Below, one piece after another: positions 62,158 through 64,000 of a stretch of DNA of 64,000 bases (position 1 is its first letter; every line of letters starts with the position of its first letter). Below the pieces are notes generated by a model. It was not told the origin of the DNA, made no database searches, and saw nothing but the letters and a program-made list of their open reading frames with translations. This stretch comes from Tritrichomonas musculus (taxonomy: Eukaryota; Parabasalia; Tritrichomonadida; Tritrichomonadidae), in NCBI GenBank assembly GCA_039105265.1, contig JAPFFF010000042.1:310001-374000 (forward strand). Direction: 5' to 3'. A program made the position numbers and the translations under genes.

Positions 62158-64000
62158 ATGGCTAGCGAAAGTGTTATTGCAGAAGTTCGAGAAAGATTTG
62201 ATAAATTCCTTCGTGACTATAGCGAAGGAGACAAAATATACTATCAGGAAAAGATTGATCAAATGATTAGTGAAGATTTAACAACTCTTGTTGTCGATTA
62301 TGAGCATATACTCAGTTACGATTCAACTTTAGCAAATAGTATTGATCTTTATTTTTATCGTTTTGAACCAGTTTTAAATCAATCACTTCAAGAATATGTG
62401 AAAGAAGTAAATCAAAAATATGTTCGTGATAACCACGGTGATAGACACTTCTATATCGCTATATCAAATTTTCCTATCCAATCTTCAATTCGTGAAATCC
62501 GAGCATCTCATATTGGCCAACTTTTTTCTTTTTCTGGTACAGTTACAAGGACATCTGAAGTTAGGCCAGAATTATTAAATGCAACATTTAAATGCAGGGT
62601 TTGTGGCGCAGAAATACCCAATATACATCAAAACTTCCAATATACAGAACCATCCATTTGTCCAACTAAATCATGCAATAACCGTTCTAAATTCGAACTC
62701 CTTGCAGATCGTTCAACTTTTGTTGACTGGCAGAGAGTTCTTGTACAAGAAAATCCTTCGGAAGTTCCATCAGGATCAATGCCAAGGACGATTGAAGTTA
62801 TTCTAAGAAATGACTTTGTTGAATCTGTAAAACCTGGTGATCGTGTTGTTTTTGTTGGCACACCAGTTGCTGTTCCAGAAATTCCACGTCGAATTCTTGG
62901 TGAAAAACCAATTCTGCAAAGGCCAGCAGGATTTGAAATGGATGGCGTTGCTGGCATAAAGAGCTATGGATCTCGTGAATTAACATACCGTCTTTCTTTT
63001 CTTGGCTTATCAGTTCGACAAATTGAAGATGATCAGCAACCTGAAACAGACTCTGAAAAAGCTGAAATTATGGCAATACGAAACTCACAAAATCTTTATG
63101 ATAAATTATCACATTCAATCGCACCAAATGTATATGGCCATGACGAAGTTAAAAGGGGAATTTTACTTATGCTTTTAGGAGGAGTTCCTAGAGTTACACC
63201 TGATAAAATTAAACTTCGTGGGGATGTTAATATTTGTATTGTTGGTGATCCTTCAACTGCCAAATCTCAATTTTTGAAGTTTGTTTCAAATACAATTCCA
63301 CGATCAATTTATACTTCTGGCCAATCCTCATCAGCAGCAGGTTTAACAGCATCAGTCACAAAAGATATTGAAACTGGCGATTATACAATAGAAGCAGGAG
63401 CTATGATGCTTGCAGATCATGGAATATGCTGTATTGATGAATTTGATAAGATGAATATTGTTGATCAAGTTGCAATTCATGAAGCAATGGAACAACAAAC
63501 TATTTCAATTGCTAAAGCAGGAATTCATGCAACATTAAATGCTCAAACATCTGTTTTAGCAGCGGCTAATCCAATTAGCGGACGTTATGATAAATCAAAA
63601 CCATTAAGAGCTAACCTTAATTTAAGTGCCCCAATTATGTCACGTTTCGATCTTTTCTTCGTCATTGTTGATGAATGCCAACAAGAAGCAGATAAACGTA
63701 TTGCGGAACACATTTTTGCTGTTCACCGTGAAATTCCATCACAATTCGACAACGATCACTTTTCAACAGAACAACTTCGTCGTTACATCAAATTTGCAAA
63801 GAAACTTGAACCAAAGATTACACCTGAAGCAAGAAAAGAGCTTGAACATGCGTATGTCAATTTAAGAGAAGAAGACTCTAATGGTGTCTCAAGATCATCT
63901 TATAGAATTACTGTTAGACAGCTAGAGGCCATGATTCGTCTTAGCGAATCATTAGCCAAGATGAATCTTGATAATGAAGTCAAAGTTGATTATGTTAGAG
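62158..64000 (+). CDS. MCM6: MCM6, replicative helicase subunit (5' part, runs off the window)
   Basis: From the ATG at 62158 (MASESVIAEVRERFDKFLRD) the frame is open for 614 codons to the window edge. The N-terminal domain includes FYIAISNFPIQSSIREIRAS and a zinc finger CRVC ... CPTKSC (~144-175). The oligonucleotide-binding part has RTIEVILRNDFVESVKPGDR. The AAA+ domain carries Walker A GDPSTAKS (~363), sensor/Walker B CCIDEFDKM (~424-432) and the arginine-finger SRFDLFF (~496). Text such as ELLNATFKCRVCG and CxxxxCxNRxxF fits MCM6 better than the other MCMs. In the MCM2-7 ring it unwinds DNA at replication forks in the nucleus. Intronless here; no oddities. ~30 winged-helix and C-terminal codons or more lie outside. 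Confidence 0.93.
   Translation, partial: MASESVIAEVRERFDKFLRDYSEGDKIYYQEKIDQMISEDLTTLVVDYEHILSYDSTLANSIDLYFYRFEPVLNQSLQEYVKEVNQKYVRDNHGDRHFYIAISNFPIQSSIREIRASHIGQLFSFSGTVTRTSEVRPELLNATFKCRVCGAEIPNIHQNFQYTEPSICPTKSCNNRSKFELLADRSTFVDWQRVLVQENPSEVPSGSMPRTIEVILRNDFVESVKPGDRVVFVGTPVAVPEIPRRILGEKPILQRPAGFEMDGVAGIKSYGSRELTYRLSFLGLSVRQIEDDQQPETDSEKAEIMAIRNSQNLYDKLSHSIAPNVYGHDEVKRGILLMLLGGVPRVTPDKIKLRGDVNICIVGDPSTAKSQFLKFVSNTIPRSIYTSGQSSSAAGLTASVTKDIETGDYTIEAGAMMLADHGICCIDEFDKMNIVDQVAIHEAMEQQTISIAKAGIHATLNAQTSVLAAANPISGRYDKSKPLRANLNLSAPIMSRFDLFFVIVDECQQEADKRIAEHIFAVHREIPSQFDNDHFSTEQLRRYIKFAKKLEPKITPEARKELEHAYVNLREEDSNGVSRSSYRITVRQLEAMIRLSESLAKMNLDNEVKVDYVR

Noticed and set aside
62579-62986. ORFs inside MCM6 in other frames
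   Set aside because: Shadows of the MCM6 reading frame, which itself is open to the window end.

Overview
The window is very AT-rich eukaryotic DNA with compact, apparently intronless genes, long gene-free stretches and dense DNA transposons, including a complete Maverick/Polinton. The host genes present (an MCM6 helicase subunit, a CAMK-like pseudokinase, TPR/Sel1-type and coiled-coil proteins) and the Polinton load fit a parabasalid (trichomonad); the low GC favours a Tritrichomonas-like genome over Trichomonas vaginalis. The organism is an inference; no marker gene here proves it.

Layout. 1-658: 3' end of a TPR/Sel1-like gene. 1626-3325: a non-autonomous MULE-like element with ~347-bp inverted ends and a 9-bp target duplication. 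3790-9790: a 6.0-kb Merlin-type transposon with an intact ISXO2-like transposase (8003-8911), ~815-bp inverted ends carrying 133-bp tandem repeats, and three smaller elements nested inside it, each with its own target duplication. 10067-13599: a row of four inverted-repeat elements, three of them at TTAA. 14144-15592: a pseudokinase gene. 15890-17006: an inverted-repeat element at TA. 18532-19093: a frameshifted host gene. 19446-19559: a GC-rich island folding into four consecutive hairpins (candidate structured RNA). 20103-20790: a regular array of 38-bp hairpins. 20841-25818: a ~5-kb element with ~165-bp identical inverted ends and a 9-bp target duplication, containing a kelch-like relic. 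26147-28288: a second copy of the 10067 element, itself split by an insertion at TA. 31019-31540: a perfect 14-bp minisatellite. 33527-34228: a coiled-coil protein gene. 34755-35795: an inverted-repeat element holding a TTAA MITE.

35970-53939: a Maverick/Polinton of 17,970 bp with 279-bp terminal inverted repeats that I read as identical and a 5-bp target duplication. It looks whole and very young. Its parts are a protein-primed-type DNA polymerase B, a retrovirus-like integrase, a packaging ATPase, a double-jelly-roll major capsid protein, a small pVI-like protein, an HNH endonuclease, a 1401-residue fibre-like protein and several unrecognised ORFs.

55192-58137: a gene that joins two RRM-like domains, a QQPNFNN repeat tract and a DDE-transposase-like domain; a 378-bp MITE of the same family as the one nested in the Merlin element has cut off its last ~70 codons. 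58385-60312: a composite foldback element. 61276-61929 (Gln/Pro-rich protein) and 62158-64000 (MCM6, running off the end) are divergently transcribed from a ~230-bp shared upstream region.

The most notable things are the stacked insertions (a relative-age record of at least six element families), the hairpin array next to a candidate structured RNA, and the RRM-transposase fusion gene broken by a MITE.
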